Shown piece by piece: positions 8,226-16,805 of a stretch of 30,487 bases of DNA. The position numbers were made by a program, and so were the translations under genes. The notes under the pieces are model-generated. The model made no database searches and had not been told where the DNA came from. It saw only the letters and a list, made by a program, of their open reading frames with translations. Positions within the stretch are counted from its first letter, which is position 1. Each line of letters opens with the position of its first letter. The DNA is from an uncultured Bacilli bacterium (GTDB lineage: Bacteria; Bacillota_I; Bacilli_A; RF39; UBA660), in contig CANQAF010000005.1 in assembly GCA_947588975.1 (NCBI GenBank), forward strand, positions 1 through 30,487. Direction: 5' to 3'.

Positions 8226-9914
8226 CTAATTTTCATATTGTATTATGTTTTCAAACATATTTTCTATTTCTGACTTATTTGCTTTCGTTTTTAATATTTT
8301 TAATAAATCAATTGGCTCTTCTTCCAGTTGATATGTTTTTGTTTTACTATTAAATTCTTTTTTTATACGATTCCAGTCATCAGTGTTTGTTGCAATTGCA
8401 TGAATAGGATTATGATAAATTGAATTTAAAAATGAATCAACCAATAATAATTGTTCATTAAATAAGTTAGACAATCTACTATTTTCATATACAAAAATAA
8501 AATATTGATTTCCAACAGCTTTTAATTCCCCATCTAGAATTAAAGAAGCAATTTGTCCATTTTCTGGATTTGTTAATTCGTTTTCAATTTGATTTAATTT
8601 AGATTTCCAGTCTAACAGACTCTTTTTGTTAAAATTACACAAAGTATTATTTATTCTTATATGTTTTACTTTTGCAATTATTTCATCTATTTGGGACTTA
8701 TTCTCATTTTGTCTATCTTCTACTTTTTCCATTGATTTTTCAATTTTTTCTTCTAATTCTTTTGATTTTTTAACTTCTTCAGTTGGTTCTTTAAATTCTT
8801 TTTCTACTTTAACTTCTTTTTTTAATTCATTTTTTAATTCAATTTTTTCTAAATTCATTAAATCAATTAAAGCAACTTCCAATAATATTTTAGGATGACT
8901 TGATATCTTCATGTTATAAATTGTTTGATTCAATACTTGGATCCATTTTAAAATATCATCTTTATTTAAATTTTGAATTTGGTAAAATTTTATATTACTT
9001 TCTTTTTCCTGTAAATAAGTAGGTACTGTATAAGCAAGTAAACAATTTCTTAAAAACAAAATTAATTCTTCTGATAACTTTACAAAATTTTTTCCATTTT
9101 GATCATATTGATCTAATAATCTAAATAAATTTTCAATATCATGATTAATTAAGTATTCTATAAAATTTTTTAATTGTAACGGTGTCAATGTTCCATTAAT
9201 TTCATGTACATCTTCTAAAGTTACTTTATCTTTAGAATAAGCAATTACTTGATCTAATAAACTCAAAGCATCTCTTAGCCCACCATCGGCTAAACGAGCA
9301 ATTTCCATTAAACTATTATCTTCAATTTCTATTTTTTCTATTTCTGATACATATTTTAAACGTTGATAAATTTCTTCTTCAGGAATTCTTTTAAAATCAA
9401 AGCGTTGGCATCTAGAAAGGATGGTTGCTGGTATCTTATGAGGTTCTGTGGTTGCTAATATAAAAATAATATGTTCAGGAGGTTCCTCTAACGTTTTTAG
9501 AAGAGCATTAAATGCACCCGTAGTAAGCATATGTACTTCATCAATAATATAAACTTTATATTTTCCAACAGATGGAACCAAACTTACCTTACTTTTTAGT
9601 TCTCTTATCTCATCTACTCCATTGTTAGAAGCCGCATCAATTTCTATTATATCAATTGATTGTTTATTATTAATTTGTGTACAACTAACACATTTATTAC
9701 AAGGCTTACAATCATTAAGATTTTCACAATTTACAGTCTTTGCTAATATTTTAGCTACACTAGTTTTCCCAGTTCCCCTAGGGCCTGTAAATAAATAAGC
9801 ATGACTCAATGTATGATTTTCAATTGTATTCTTAAGGGTTCTTACAATAATTTTTTGTCCAACAACCTCATCAAAACAAGTTGGTCGATATTTTCTATAT
9901 AAAGTCTGATACAT
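8226..9914 (-). CDS. dnaX: DNA polymerase III gamma/tau subunit DnaX
   Basis: DnaX is the ATPase of the clamp loader and holds the replicative polymerase and helicase together. The 562-residue length is close to Bacillus DnaX. Visible features are Walker A GPRGTGKTS at residue 44-52, a zinc-binding cysteine group between residue 63 and 78 (CKPCNKCVSC), Walker B DEVHML near 125 and the SRC sensor motif near 165. After residue about 365 there is a long K/E-rich charged linker before a C-terminal domain, as in tau. No A-rich slippage site needed for a separate gamma form is obvious. GAGGTGA precedes the ATG. It appears to be the first gene of the dnaX-ebfC-recR-bofA-holB-ricT-yabB-rsmI-pth-mfd run. 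Confidence 0.97.
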   Translation of the reverse strand: MYQTLYRKYRPTCFDEVVGQKIIVRTLKNTIENHTLSHAYLFTGPRGTGKTSVAKILAKTVNCENLNDCKPCNKCVSCTQINNKQSIDIIEIDAASNNGVDEIRELKSKVSLVPSVGKYKVYIIDEVHMLTTGAFNALLKTLEEPPEHIIFILATTEPHKIPATILSRCQRFDFKRIPEEEIYQRLKYVSEIEKIEIEDNSLMEIARLADGGLRDALSLLDQVIAYSKDKVTLEDVHEINGTLTPLQLKNFIEYLINHDIENLFRLLDQYDQNGKNFVKLSEELILFLRNCLLAYTVPTYLQEKESNIKFYQIQNLNKDDILKWIQVLNQTIYNMKISSHPKILLEVALIDLMNLEKIELKNELKKEVKVEKEFKEPTEEVKKSKELEEKIEKSMEKVEDRQNENKSQIDEIIAKVKHIRINNTLCNFNKKSLLDWKSKLNQIENELTNPENGQIASLILDGELKAVGNQYFIFVYENSRLSNLFNEQLLLVDSFLNSIYHNPIHAIATNTDDWNRIKKEFNSKTKTYQLEEEPIDLLKILKTKANKSEIENMFENIIQYEN

Positions 9915-9934
9915 TTTATCACCTCATCTACAAT

Positions 9935-9943
9935 ATTATACCA
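9935..9943 (-). promoter_or_regulatory. Candidate extended -10 promoter for dnaX
   Basis: On the minus strand TGGTATAAT (extended -10, TGnTATAAT) stands about 20 bases before the dnaX start. The -35 region is poor, as is common when an extended -10 is present. Confidence 0.55.
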
Positions 9944-9966
9944 TTGATAAACTATTTTTTATACTA

Positions 9967-9996
9967 ATAAAAAGAAAAGAAAATTTTATTTTCTTT
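9967..9996 (-). terminator. Terminator after tadA
   Basis: A 9-bp perfect stem on the minus strand (AAAGAAAAT / ATTTTCTTT, loop AAA) overlaps the tadA stop codon and is followed by TCTTTTTATT. It would separate tadA from the dnaX operon. Confidence 0.6.
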
Positions 9997-10420
9997 GTTC
10001 TCTAAAAAATAATTTTAATAATTCAGAAGATTTTTTAGAATAAATTTCGTTATTTTTTTCTATTTGAATATTATATATTTTTTTTACATCATAATTACTT
10101 TGTAAAAATCCATGATTTGGATTTTCAGTAGCATATACTACCTTTTGAATGCGAGATTGAATAATTGCGCCTGTACACATCATGCAAGGTTCTAAGGTTA
10201 CATATAAAATACAATTGTCTAAATGCCAAGTTTTTAATTTTTTACAAGCTTTTTCAATCGCAATTATTTCTGCATGCTTAATAGAATTTTTTTTAAGTTC
10301 TTTTTTATTATAAGCTTTAGATATTATTTTATTATCTTTTACAATAACTGCACCTACTGGCACATCTTGTTTTTTATATGCTTTAATTGCTTGTTTTAAT
10401 GCAACATTCATAAAATTCAT
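9986..10420 (-). CDS. tadA: tRNA adenosine(34) deaminase TadA
   Basis: TadA converts A34 to inosine in the anticodon of tRNA-Arg(ACG), allowing CGN decoding. The 144-residue protein has the zinc-dependent cytidine-deaminase fold: HAEIIAIEKA (zinc ligand His and catalytic Glu) near residue 49-58, and PCMMCTGAI with the two zinc Cys near residue 78-86. VPVGAVIV is seen near the N terminus. The ATG at 10418-10420 has AGGTGA six bases upstream. A second in-frame ATG three codons later is less well spaced. The gene follows the SRP RNA gene on the same strand. Confidence 0.95.
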   Translation of the reverse strand: MNFMNVALKQAIKAYKKQDVPVGAVIVKDNKIISKAYNKKELKKNSIKHAEIIAIEKACKKLKTWHLDNCILYVTLEPCMMCTGAIIQSRIQKVVYATENPNHGFLQSNYDVKKIYNIQIEKNNEIYSKKSSELLKLFFREQRK

Positions 10421-10445
10421 TTCAAATCACCTAATTAAACAAAAA

Positions 10446-10518
10446 GACACACACATTTAGTGATCCTTAAGGCTGCTATTTTCCAATCCTGACCTGGTTC
10501 AAATATAAATGTTGTGTC
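10446..10518 (-). ncRNA. ffs: Signal recognition particle RNA (short, 4.5S-like)
   Basis: The minus strand contains the universal SRP RNA core: ACCAGGTCAGG, a 3-bp stem closed by a GGAA tetraloop, then AGCAGCC, followed by CTTAAGGATC. The two ends pair almost perfectly (GACACAACATTTA with TAAATGTGTGTGTC), which sets the limits and gives a single hairpin of about 73 nt. A run of T (TTTTTGTTT) follows at the 3' end and serves as terminator. There is no room for the Alu domain that makes Bacillus scRNA about 270 nt, so this is the short form also seen in Mollicutes and Gram-negative bacteria. It scaffolds Ffh for co-translational targeting of membrane proteins to the membrane, where YidC (encoded at 20413) acts. 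Confidence 0.93.
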
Positions 10519-10524
10519 GTTAAT

Positions 10525-10553
10525 AATATATACTATTTTTTTTTAATTATCAA
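10525..10553 (-). promoter_or_regulatory. Sigma-A type promoter of ffs
   Basis: Minus strand TTGATA (10548-10553), 17-bp spacer, TATATT (10525-10530), with the folded RNA starting seven bases downstream. Spacing and sequence fit a strong housekeeping promoter. Confidence 0.8.
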
Positions 10554-10565
10554 CTATTTATTTAA

Positions 10566-10581
10566 TGTTTCACGTGAAACA
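10566..10581. promoter_or_regulatory. parS: parS centromere site 1
   Basis: TGTTTCACGTGAAACA is an exact 16/16 match to the bacterial parS palindrome bound by ParB/Spo0J. It stands 13 bp upstream of the ffs -35 element in an AT-rich gap. The 89 bp between this site and the second parS hold only AT-rich DNA with no gene that I can support. Confidence 0.93.
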
Positions 10582-10670
10582 TTATAATTTATTAATATAT
10601 ATTTTATTTAAATATAATTTATATGACTATATTAATAATATTTAATATATTTATATGAATTTTTATAATA

Positions 10671-10686
10671 TGTTTCACGTGAAACA
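10671..10686. promoter_or_regulatory. parS: parS centromere site 2
   Basis: A second exact TGTTTCACGTGAAACA, 105 bp from the first (start to start). It directly abuts the gyrA terminator. ParB would load as a CTP-dependent clamp here and spread, helping SMC loading and origin segregation. Confidence 0.93.
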
Positions 10687-10715
10687 TAAAAGAAGAACAA
10701 TTATTTTTGTTCTTC
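10687..10715 (-). terminator. Terminator of gyrA
   Basis: On the minus strand GAAGAACAA pairs with TTGTTCTTC around a 6-nt loop, followed by TTTTA. The stem covers the gyrA stop codon. Confidence 0.7.
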
Positions 10716-13148
10716 CTCAATATTTTCAATTTTTTCCTTTTCTACTACAGAAACAGTACTTACTTTTTGATCATCTTTTAAATGAATTAATTTAACGCCT
10801 TGCGCAACTCTTCCTGTTGAAGATACCTGTTCTAATGGTAGACGAATAATAATTCCACTATCAGTAATAATCATTAAATCTTCATCACCAGTAACAGATT
10901 TAAATGCAACAATATTTCCATTCTTTTCGGTTACATTCAATGCTTTTACACCTTTACTACCACGATGTGTCATACGATATTGATTAATATCAGTGCGTTT
11001 TCCAAAACCTTTTTCAGTAACAACTAAAATTTGTTGATCTGCTTCGGCAATTTCACATCCAACACAATATCCGTCGCCAACATTAATTCCTTTTACTCCT
11101 GCTGCAGTTCTACCCATAATACGAATTTCAGATTCATTGAATCGAATCATACGACCGTTTGAAGCAGCAATTAAAATTTCATTTTCACCTGATGTCTTCT
11201 TAACAGAAATTAATTGATCTTCTTCTTTTAAAGTAATTGCTAATTTACCGTTACTTCTTATATTATCAAATTGATTAATATTTGTTCTTTTTACTAATCC
11301 ATTTTGTGTACAAAATACAAAATATGAGGATTTTTCTTCAGTTTCTACTTTTAACATTACTGTTACATATTCGTCTTTTTCAATTGGTAATAAATTTATA
11401 ACAGGTAATCCTTTAGATTGTCTATTAAATAATGGAATTTCGTATCCTTTTAATCGATATACTTTACCGCGGTTTGTAAAGAATAAAATATAATCATGTG
11501 TTGTCATTGAAATCAAGTGTTGAGCGAAATCCTCTTCATTAGTAGACATACCTTTAATTCCAACTCCACCACGATTTTGACTCTTATAATTTTCACTATT
11601 TACACGTTTAATATAACCTTTATTAGTTAGTGTAATAACTACATTTTCTACTGGAATTAAAGATTCATCTTCAATATAGTCAATGGCAGTCATATCAATT
11701 TTTGTTTTTCTTTCATCACCATATTTATCACGAATCTCAATAAGTTCTTCTTTGATAATATCTAATACTTTTTGTTCAGATGCTAAAATAGATTTGTATT
11801 CTGCAATTTTTGCTAGTAAATCATTTAATTCTTCCTCTATTTTACTTCTTTCTAATCCGGTTAATCTACGAAGTTTTAATTCTAAAATTGCATCTGCTTG
11901 AATTTCTGTGAATGCATATTTAGCAATTAATTTTTCTTTTGCATCAACGTCAGTATCTGCTTCTTTAATAATTTTAATTACATCATCAATATGATCCAAG
12001 GCAATTTTATATCCCTCTAAAATATGAACTCTCTTTTCAGCTTTGTCTAAATCAAAACGAACTCTTCTGATAATTACTTCTTTTTGATAATTAATGTATT
12101 TTGAAATAATATCTTTTAATCCTAATGTCCTAGGAACACCATTATCAAGCATTAAGAAGATAATTCCGTAATTTACTTGAAACTGAGTATGTTTATATAA
12201 ATTATTTAAAACAACTTGTGCATTTGCGTCCTTTTTTAGAGTTATTGTAATTTTTACACCATCTTTTAAATCAGTGTGATAATCGGAAATTCCTTCAATT
12301 ACTTTATTATGAACTAACTCTGCTACTTTATTTTTTAATTCAGAAGTATTTACTCCATATGGAACTTCATCAACTATAATACAAGTTTTACCATTTTGTT
12401 CCTCAATTGTTGCTTTACTACGAATTGTAATGGTTCCACGACCTGTTTCATATGCCTTACGAATACCACTATTTCCTAGGATAATTCCGCCTGTTGGAAA
12501 ATCTGGTCCTTTCACATATTCCATTAAACCATCTATATCAATTTCAGGATTTTCAATATAAGCAATACATCCATCTATTACTTCTTTTAAATTATGTGGT
12601 GGAATATTGGTTGCCATACCAACCGCAATACCCATTGTTCCATTTACAAGAATATTTGGAAAACGAGATGGCAACACTTCTGGTTCTCTTTCAGTTTCAT
12701 CAAAATTTGGCATAAAGTTAACTGTATCTTTATTGATATCTCTTAATAATTCAAGTGATATTTTAGATAATCTTGATTCGGTATATCGCATTGCTGCAGC
12801 TCCGTATCCTTCAATATTACCAAAATTTCCATGACCATCTACTAATAAATATCGATAATTAAAATCTTGTGCCATACGAACCATGGCATCGTAAATACTT
12901 GAATCTCCATGTGGATGGTATTTTCCCATAACATCTCCGACAATACGGGCAGATTTTTTATGTGGTTTATCAGGTGTATATCCTGATTCATACATAGAAT
13001 ATAAGATTCTTCTATGAACTGGTTTTAAACCATCTCTTAAATCAGGTAATGCACGTGATACAATAACGCTCATAGAATATTCCAAAAATGATGATTCTAT
13101 TTCTTTTACTATATTATTTTCTTCTAATCTATCTCTACTATGATCCAT
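10701..13148 (-). CDS. gyrA: DNA gyrase subunit A
   Basis: GyrA forms the DNA-breakage core of gyrase, which introduces negative supercoils. The 815-residue length is normal. Catalytic Tyr122 is in RYTESRLSK. The quinolone-contact segment reads GDSSIYDAMVRMAQ with Ser83 and Asp87, the ancestral susceptible-type residues at both main positions. The C-terminal beta-pinwheel shows its repeats, including the GyrA-box region QNRGGVGIKGM and later MTHRGSKGVKALN. An acidic/lysine tail ends the protein. It follows gyrB by 17 bp and is the last gene before its own terminator and the parS sites. Confidence 0.98.
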   Translation of the reverse strand: MDHSRDRLEENNIVKEIESSFLEYSMSVIVSRALPDLRDGLKPVHRRILYSMYESGYTPDKPHKKSARIVGDVMGKYHPHGDSSIYDAMVRMAQDFNYRYLLVDGHGNFGNIEGYGAAAMRYTESRLSKISLELLRDINKDTVNFMPNFDETEREPEVLPSRFPNILVNGTMGIAVGMATNIPPHNLKEVIDGCIAYIENPEIDIDGLMEYVKGPDFPTGGIILGNSGIRKAYETGRGTITIRSKATIEEQNGKTCIIVDEVPYGVNTSELKNKVAELVHNKVIEGISDYHTDLKDGVKITITLKKDANAQVVLNNLYKHTQFQVNYGIIFLMLDNGVPRTLGLKDIISKYINYQKEVIIRRVRFDLDKAEKRVHILEGYKIALDHIDDVIKIIKEADTDVDAKEKLIAKYAFTEIQADAILELKLRRLTGLERSKIEEELNDLLAKIAEYKSILASEQKVLDIIKEELIEIRDKYGDERKTKIDMTAIDYIEDESLIPVENVVITLTNKGYIKRVNSENYKSQNRGGVGIKGMSTNEEDFAQHLISMTTHDYILFFTNRGKVYRLKGYEIPLFNRQSKGLPVINLLPIEKDEYVTVMLKVETEEKSSYFVFCTQNGLVKRTNINQFDNIRSNGKLAITLKEEDQLISVKKTSGENEILIAASNGRMIRFNESEIRIMGRTAAGVKGINVGDGYCVGCEIAEADQQILVVTEKGFGKRTDINQYRMTHRGSKGVKALNVTEKNGNIVAFKSVTGDEDLMIITDSGIIIRLPLEQVSSTGRVAQGVKLIHLKDDQKVSTVSVVEKEKIENIEEEQK

Positions 13149-13165
13149 TTATTTCACCCACCATA

Positions 13166-15094
13166 CTATATATCTAAGTTTTCTACATATACTGCATTAT
13201 CTTCAATAAATTGACGTCTTGGTTCTACTTCTTCGCCCATCAATTTAGAGAATGCTTCATCTGCTGCAATTGTATCTTCCACTGTTATTTTTCTTAATAT
13301 TCTCTTATTGATATCCATAGTTGTTTCATTTAATTCTTCAGCGTCCATTTCTCCTAAACCTTTCATACGAGCAATTTCATATTTTGTATTTGGAGATAAA
13401 GAAGCTAAATAAGCATCACGCTCTTCTTCATTTAGTACATATTTAATTGTCTTACCATGTTTAATACTGAAAAGAGGTGGCTGTGCAGCATAGACATGTC
13501 CTGCTTCCACAATTGGTTTAAAGAAACGATAGAAAAGTGTTAATAATAATACACGAATATGTGATCCATCGACATCGGCATCAGTCATAATAATAATTTT
13601 ATGATATCTTAATTTACTTAAATCAAATTCTTGACCAACGCCTGTACCAAATGCAGTAATAATTGTTCTAATTTCTTCATTGCTTAAAGCACGGTCTAAT
13701 CTTGCCTTTTCTACATTTAAGATTTTTCCACGTAAAGGAAGGATTGCTTGTGTCATAGAATTTCTACCTTTAATAGCACTTCCTCCGGCTGAATCTCCCT
13801 CGACTAAAAATATTTCACATATTGATGGATCTTTATCTTTACAGTCAACTAATTTTCCACCAAAATTAACAACATCTAAATCACTTTTTCTTCTAGTTAA
13901 TTCACGCGCTTTTTTAGCAGCTACACGTGCTCTAGCAGCTGTCATTGTTTTTTCTACAATAATACGTGCTTCTTCTGGATTTTCCATTAAAAATCTTTCA
14001 AATCCTTCAGAAAAAACATTATCTGCTAATTTTCTTACCTCCGAATTCCCAAGTCTTCCTTTTGTTTGACCTTCAAATTGAGGATTTGGATGCTTACAAG
14101 AAACTATCATAGTAAGTCCCTCTTTGACATCATCTCCAGTCAAAGATTCATCTTTTTCTTTTAATAAATTTGATTTTCTTGCATAATTATTGATTACTCT
14201 TGTTAAAGCACGACGAACTCCTTCTTCATGAGTTCCACCATCATGAGTATTTATATTATTTACAAATGAATAAATACTGTCTACATAACTAGAATTGTAT
14301 TGCATTGCAACTTCAAATACAATTCCTTCTTCTTCCCCCTCCAAATGGATAATTTGTTCATGAATTGGTGTTTTATTTTTATTTAAAAATCTAACATATT
14401 CACTAATTCCACCTTCATAAAGGAAAGTTTCTCCTGTTGTATCTTCATTATCACGATCATCACGTAATGTTAACTTTAATCCTTTATTTAAAAATGCAAG
14501 TTCTCTCGTTCTAACTTTCAGTGTGTCATAATCATAAACATCTGTATCAAAAATTTGTGGATCTGGTTTAAATGTAACTGTTGTACCTGTTCTATTAATA
14601 TCACAATCACCTATTATTGTAAGATGTTGTTCAATTTTTCCACCATCTTTAAATTTTGTCTCATAAATATGACCATCTTTATAAACTGTAACTGTTACAT
14701 GAGTAGAAAGAGCATTTACCACAGAAGCACCTACACCATGGAGACCACCGGATACTTTATATCCACCTCCACCAAATTTTCCACCTGCATGTAATACTGT
14801 ATAAACTGTCTCTACAGTAGAAATACCTGTTTTAGCATGAATACCAACTGGAATTCCTCGTCCATCATCTTTTACAGTAATAGAATTATCTTTATTAATA
14901 ATGATTTCAATATTTTTACAATATCCTGCCAAGGCCTCATCAATGGCATTATCTACAATTTCCCATACTAAATGATGTAAACCTTTCACATCAGTTGTAC
15001 CAATATACATACCAGGTCTTTTTCGTACTGCTTCTAATCCTTCTAATACTTGGATATCAGATGCATCATAATGTTGTTCATTTTTTATTTCCAT
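13166..15094 (-). CDS. gyrB: DNA gyrase subunit B
   Basis: GyrB is the ATPase subunit of gyrase. The 642-residue protein has the GHKL ATP site (EIVDNAIDEALAG near residue 45-57, DDGRGIPVG near 76, GGGYKVSGGLHGVGASVVNA near 105), the Toprim domain with EGDSAGGSA near 427-435 and DADVDGSHIR near 500-509, and the usual C-terminal MKGLGEMDAEEL motif. The ATG directly abuts the recF stop with no gap. In Bacillus an extra small gene (yaaB/remB) separates recF from gyrB, and it is absent here. Confidence 0.98.
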   Translation of the reverse strand: MEIKNEQHYDASDIQVLEGLEAVRKRPGMYIGTTDVKGLHHLVWEIVDNAIDEALAGYCKNIEIIINKDNSITVKDDGRGIPVGIHAKTGISTVETVYTVLHAGGKFGGGGYKVSGGLHGVGASVVNALSTHVTVTVYKDGHIYETKFKDGGKIEQHLTIIGDCDINRTGTTVTFKPDPQIFDTDVYDYDTLKVRTRELAFLNKGLKLTLRDDRDNEDTTGETFLYEGGISEYVRFLNKNKTPIHEQIIHLEGEEEGIVFEVAMQYNSSYVDSIYSFVNNINTHDGGTHEEGVRRALTRVINNYARKSNLLKEKDESLTGDDVKEGLTMIVSCKHPNPQFEGQTKGRLGNSEVRKLADNVFSEGFERFLMENPEEARIIVEKTMTAARARVAAKKARELTRRKSDLDVVNFGGKLVDCKDKDPSICEIFLVEGDSAGGSAIKGRNSMTQAILPLRGKILNVEKARLDRALSNEEIRTIITAFGTGVGQEFDLSKLRYHKIIIMTDADVDGSHIRVLLLTLFYRFFKPIVEAGHVYAAQPPLFSIKHGKTIKYVLNEEERDAYLASLSPNTKYEIARMKGLGEMDAEELNETTMDINKRILRKITVEDTIAADEAFSKLMGEEVEPRRQFIEDNAVYVENLDI

Positions 15095-16207
15095 TTATTC
15101 CACCTCTTCTATATTTTTAATTATTCCATTTTCTATTTCTATCAATTTTGAATTTTGTTTTATATTTAAATCAATATTATTTAAATCCGTTGTTGTAATA
15201 ATTGTTTGAATATCAGATGTTATATAATCTAACAAATTATTTTTCTTTTGATCATCTAACTCGCTAAATACATCATCTAATAATAAAATAGGAGTTTCAT
15301 TTTTATATTTTTTAAAAATCTCTATTTCTGATAATTTTAAAGAAAGAACTGCCATTCTTTGTTGACCTTGCGATCCATATGTTTTAAGAGAAAATTTATC
15401 AATATAAAGTTCAAAATCATCATGATGGGGACCAATAAGAGTTGTTTTATATTTTATTTCCTTTTCACGATTATCTTGAAATAAATTTAAAATTTTTTCT
15501 TTTAAAATTTTTTCATCTTCTTCATATTGAATAAAAGATTTATATTCAATATAAAAATTAGGAATAGATGATATTTTATAAAAAATATTACCAATTATTT
15601 CATTTATTTTATCAATAAATTTTTTTCTTAATTTTAAAATTGAAATTGATTTATCAATTAAATAAGAAGTTAAAATTTGAAAATAATTTTCATCAATATT
15701 GAATAGATTTGATTTTATATAATCATTTCGCATTTTTAATAAACGATTATAATCATTTAAAATATTATAATAATTAGAATTTAATTGACTTAATTCTATA
15801 TTTAAAAATTTTCTTCTTATACTTGGTGAACCTTTAATTAAATCTAAATCTTCTGGATAAAATATGATAATATTAATATTAGAAATATAATTATTTACTT
15901 TTTTCATTAAATTTCCATCAATTTTAAGTAATTTTTTTTTATCTTCTAAAATAATTTCATATTTAGAAGATAAATCATTTTTTACAATATTACCTACAAT
16001 TTTAGATTGATTACAATCATTTTTAATAAGATTTGAATCAATAAAAGATCTGTGTGATTTTGTAAGGCCTAATACATAAATAGATTCTAATAAATTGGTT
16101 TTTCCTTGTGCATTTTTTCCATAAATAATATTTATCTTTGAATTAAATGTAAGAGATAGCGTTTGATAATTTCTAAAATTCATAAGTTGAATATCTTTAA
16201 TATACAT
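15095..16207 (-). CDS. recF: DNA replication and repair protein RecF
   Basis: RecF binds ss/dsDNA junctions and works with RecO/RecR in gap repair. The 370-residue SMC-like ATPase shows Walker A GKNAQGKTN (residue 30-38), the ABC signature SQGQQRMAVLSLKLSE and Walker B PILLLDDVFSELDD. AGAGGTG precedes the ATG. It is visibly more AT-rich than the genes further left, with many Asn, Lys and Ile codons. An extended -10 promoter lies about 80 bp upstream, and the comK-like gene before it has its own terminator, so the recF-gyrB-gyrA unit probably has an independent start. Confidence 0.97.
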   Translation of the reverse strand: MYIKDIQLMNFRNYQTLSLTFNSKINIIYGKNAQGKTNLLESIYVLGLTKSHRSFIDSNLIKNDCNQSKIVGNIVKNDLSSKYEIILEDKKKLLKIDGNLMKKVNNYISNINIIIFYPEDLDLIKGSPSIRRKFLNIELSQLNSNYYNILNDYNRLLKMRNDYIKSNLFNIDENYFQILTSYLIDKSISILKLRKKFIDKINEIIGNIFYKISSIPNFYIEYKSFIQYEEDEKILKEKILNLFQDNREKEIKYKTTLIGPHHDDFELYIDKFSLKTYGSQGQQRMAVLSLKLSEIEIFKKYKNETPILLLDDVFSELDDQKKNNLLDYITSDIQTIITTTDLNNIDLNIKQNSKLIEIENGIIKNIEEVE

Positions 16208-16283
16208 AAAACACCTCTTTTTTGTATTTTAATGGCCTTATTTTAAAAATAATCATTCATTAATACTCCTATACACACTTAAC

Positions 16284-16292
16284 ATTATATCA
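16284..16292 (-). promoter_or_regulatory. Extended -10 promoter for recF
   Basis: Minus strand TGATATAAT (extended -10 form) lies about 77 bases before the recF ATG, with no good -35. The leader that follows contains GGAG, five bases, then a five-codon open frame (ATG at 16258-16260, stop at 16243-16245, peptide MNDYF), which may or may not be translated. Confidence 0.55.
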
Positions 16293-16302
16293 TAAATAAA
16301 AT

Positions 16303-16330
16303 AAAAAAATAAGCATTTCTGCTTATTTTT
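16303..16330 (-). terminator. Terminator after the comK-like gene
   Basis: An 11-bp perfect stem (AAAAATAAGCA / TGCTTATTTTT, 4-nt loop) with T-rich flank on the minus strand, placed eight bases after the comK-like stop. It overlaps the upstream region of the recF promoter. Confidence 0.8.
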
Positions 16331-16337
16331 AAAAATA

Positions 16338-16787
16338 TCATAATATTTTTCTACTTCTTAATACAGATTCTAATAAAGTAGATCTTAAAATTTGATTTTC
16401 TAATGATCCTGTAGATATATTAATAGGTAATTGATATCCATTTTTAAATATTATAATTGTATTTTTATTTTCTTTTTTATATTTTAATATTTTTTTTAAA
16501 GCAATCCAAGAACAATTATTAAAACGAGGAGAACTAGTTGGAAAAAATATAATTTCATGCGTTTCTTCTATTACAATTGGTGCTTTATAATTTATTCCTA
16601 TTATATTTTTTGTACCTTCATGTCTACCTAAATATGAACTACCAAAAAATTTACAACTATCGTCTATTATTTCTGTAGTTGTTTTATTTACAATTAATAT
16701 ATCATCTTCTTCTATTACTTTTGAACTATTTTTAGATAAAGGTATAATTGCTAAAGTAGAAGAATTAATTTCATAATTTGAAATCAT
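16338..16787 (-). CDS. comK: ComK-like competence transcription factor
   Basis: The 149-residue protein aligns from its first residues with Bacillus ComK, the master activator of natural competence. Shared blocks are YEINSSTLAIIP, IIDDSCKFFGSSYLGRHEGT, the PIVIEE...IIFFPTSSPRF segment, CSWIAL and SLENQILRSTLLES. It ends soon after that last block, so about 40 C-terminal residues of the 192-residue Bacillus protein are missing. ComK binds AT-boxes (AAAA-N5-TTTT) as dimers. In Bacillus the place between dnaN and recF is held by the small S4-domain gene yaaA, which I do not see here. The ATG follows GGAAGGGGGTG. It has its own terminator and a separate upstream region. The family call is by memory of the Bacillus sequence and is firm; the role in this organism is inferred. 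Confidence 0.85.
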   Translation of the reverse strand: MISNYEINSSTLAIIPLSKNSSKVIEEDDILIVNKTTTEIIDDSCKFFGSSYLGRHEGTKNIIGINYKAPIVIEETHEIIFFPTSSPRFNNCSWIALKKILKYKKENKNTIIIFKNGYQLPINISTGSLENQILRSTLLESVLRSRKIL

Positions 16788-16805
16788 TTAATACACCCCC
16801 TTCCG

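Noticed and set aside
13680..14069. 129-codon plus-strand frame opposite gyrB
   Set aside because: Shadow of the gyrB reading frame with no start signals.
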